Positions 62,621 to 64,000 of a DNA stretch of 64,000 bases are shown here, piece after piece. This stretch comes from Crotophaga sulcirostris (lineage: Eukaryota > Chordata > Aves > Cuculiformes > Crotophagidae): assembly GCA_013397455.1 (NCBI GenBank), contig VYZB01000146.1:672411-736410 (forward strand), read 5' to 3'. The translations under genes and the position numbers were made by a program. The notes under the pieces were generated by a model. The model was not told where the DNA came from. It saw nothing but the letters and a program-made list of their open reading frames with translations, and did no database searches. The first letter of the stretch is position 1, and each line of letters opens with the position of its first letter.

Positions 62621-64000
62621 TAGTATTGCTTCTTCTATTTTTCAGACTTTAAACATATAATACATTACTAAATCTGATAGTGTATATATTCACTTTTGTT
62701 TTACTTACTCCTGACAGTAATTACTCTCTCTGCAAAAGTAGTTGAAATGTGGCATGTCATTTAAGTCTTGTCCTAGAATACAGCAGCAGCTGAGTCCTAC
62801 AATATCACAACACTCACTGTTTTTTTTAATGTTATGTATTTTTTCTACCAGAACTGAAATGAAAGTTGTAATTCATTCCACATAACAAGGTTCTAATTTT
62901 AGGCAGTCTGGATGGGCAGATCCTAGGAAGGGAGTAACATCCTAGAACTTAGAGTAGTAGGAATACTTTGTGGTGTCCAAATTTGCCATGTTTCAACTCT
63001 GAGCCACAGAATGCCACTTCCAAATTAACGTTTTCTTGTTTTGATGATACTTCGAGGAAGAAAACATGGTTAGTTTTCAAGGTACTCAACCATTTCTGTC
63101 ATGTCATCTGGACTGTCTAAGAAAAGCTAATTTACAATGGGACGTGTCTACAACAGGCGTCATTAAGTCTACAGCCCTGAGACTGACTTCTCCCTGGACA
63201 TCAATTTAACAAGATTATGATGTAGAAGGATACTGTAGCCCTCTGTGTGAAATGTAAGGCTTTTTATCCCAATAAATTATTTTCTATTTCTCTTAGCTAA
63301 TGCACAGTGAGGTTTTTCTAATCACTGTTCTTAAGGGAAGGCAAGAGAACTTAATTAATATACAGACATTTGTGAGTAAGTAGCTAGCACCTCTTTGTTA
63401 ATTCACCTTCAAATCAAGAACGGTTGCAAATAATATACCAGATTCATCTTCTAGTGTTCTTCCTCAGCAGAGTTTCGTAACTGTAAGTTCATAACAAAAA
63501 CATATTTATATAGGAGAGTTCTAAAACATTCTGAAAACCTGTAGCAAATAAGATTGAGCCTGATACACAAAAGCAGAAAAAGCAAAGCTTACATCTTCCT
63601 ACTACTTCAAATGACAAATAAATTACTTTTCATAGTTTTTTTTCTTACTTGACCAATTCCTATTCTGATACAGATACTACGCAACCAAACACTAGAATCC
63701 TTTCAAGGTAGTTAAAGACAAAAGTTATCATTGCTATTCCTTGACTGGACAATTCAATTTGACACTTAAGTGTGAATTTTAACATTTGAAGGTGCAATCT
63801 TAAAGAGAATATAAAACTTAGTATCAAAACAGTCTACCACAGACCAACATTGCTAGGTCTGTTTGAGAGGGTTTTTTGTTTGTCTGGGGCTTTGTTTGTT
63901 TGGGTTGGTGGGTTTTTTAGGAGTGGAAATGTCTTTCCTATTTCAAGATTATTAAAAGGAGAGGGAAATGGTAGGGAATGGTCCTTAATCAAACTGGAGC
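62621..64000. other. Unique intronic DNA, no gene seen
   Basis: AT-rich intron to the window edge. A G/T-only low-complexity stretch occurs at about 63869-63921. Nothing else is recognised. Confidence 0.5.
63869..63921. repeat. G/T-rich low-complexity tract
   Basis: Almost entirely G and T, built from gtttgttt and gggttggtggg-type words. The G runs are short and irregularly spaced, so G-quadruplex potential is modest. Confidence 0.65.

Larger units (their letters stand above)
36978..64000 (-). other. KIF26B: KIF26B intron upstream of the exon (partial, at least 27 kb)
   Basis: Sequence above the exon's acceptor is intronic with respect to the minus-strand gene and runs off the right edge. 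The preceding exon, which must end in phase 0, is not recognisable here. The segment contains the largest CR1 copy in the window, three further CR1 pieces and two short minus-strand relics near the right end. Confidence 0.72.

Noticed and set aside
1..64000. CRISPR arrays, operons, tRNA or rRNA genes, intact retroviral or LTR elements
   Set aside because: No regularly spaced identical repeats, no ribosome-binding-site-linked gene strings, no cloverleaf sequence and no paired LTRs were seen. The composition and splice signals are those of a vertebrate intron.

Overview
This window looks like vertebrate nuclear DNA, most probably from a bird. It is AT-rich and CpG-poor, with no dense or operon-like coding. 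Its interspersed repeats are almost all CR1 LINEs, several with the typical avian 3' end: a block resembling 'ccaacccaaaccattctatgattct', sometimes followed by an ATTCTATG repeat. I see no Alu, L1 or B1/B2 elements, which argues against a mammal.

I can support one protein-coding exon, on the minus strand at 36811-36977. It has a polypyrimidine tract and AG acceptor, a 167-bp open frame, and a strong CAG|GTAAGAG donor. Its 55 complete codons match, from memory, the segment just before the motor domain of KIF26B, an atypical kinesin-11 family protein. The rest of the window therefore reads as two very large KIF26B introns: at least 36.8 kb downstream (1-36810) and at least 27 kb upstream (36978-64000). 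Both continue past the window edges.

Layout: 1-11832 unique intron with small repeats and a CpG-enriched patch near 7270-7401; 11833-12306 CR1 3' end (+); about 17100-17310 old CR1/L3-like relic (-); about 21290-21710 old CR1 3' end (+); about 24995-26110 long, old CR1/L3-like relic (-); 36811-36977 the exon; about 42870-44641 a large 5'-truncated CR1 (+) with a broken reverse-transcriptase frame; 45271-45349 CR1 tail (+); about 52470-53046 CR1 3' part (+); 62172-62620 two CR1 relics (-). The remainder is unique intronic DNA with short low-complexity tracts.

I found no credible novel system, RNA gene, CRISPR array or intact mobile element. The other open frames are chance frames or lie in, or antisense to, the CR1 relics. 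The items most worth checking are the exon assignment, the CpG-enriched patch, and the ancient CR1 relics.
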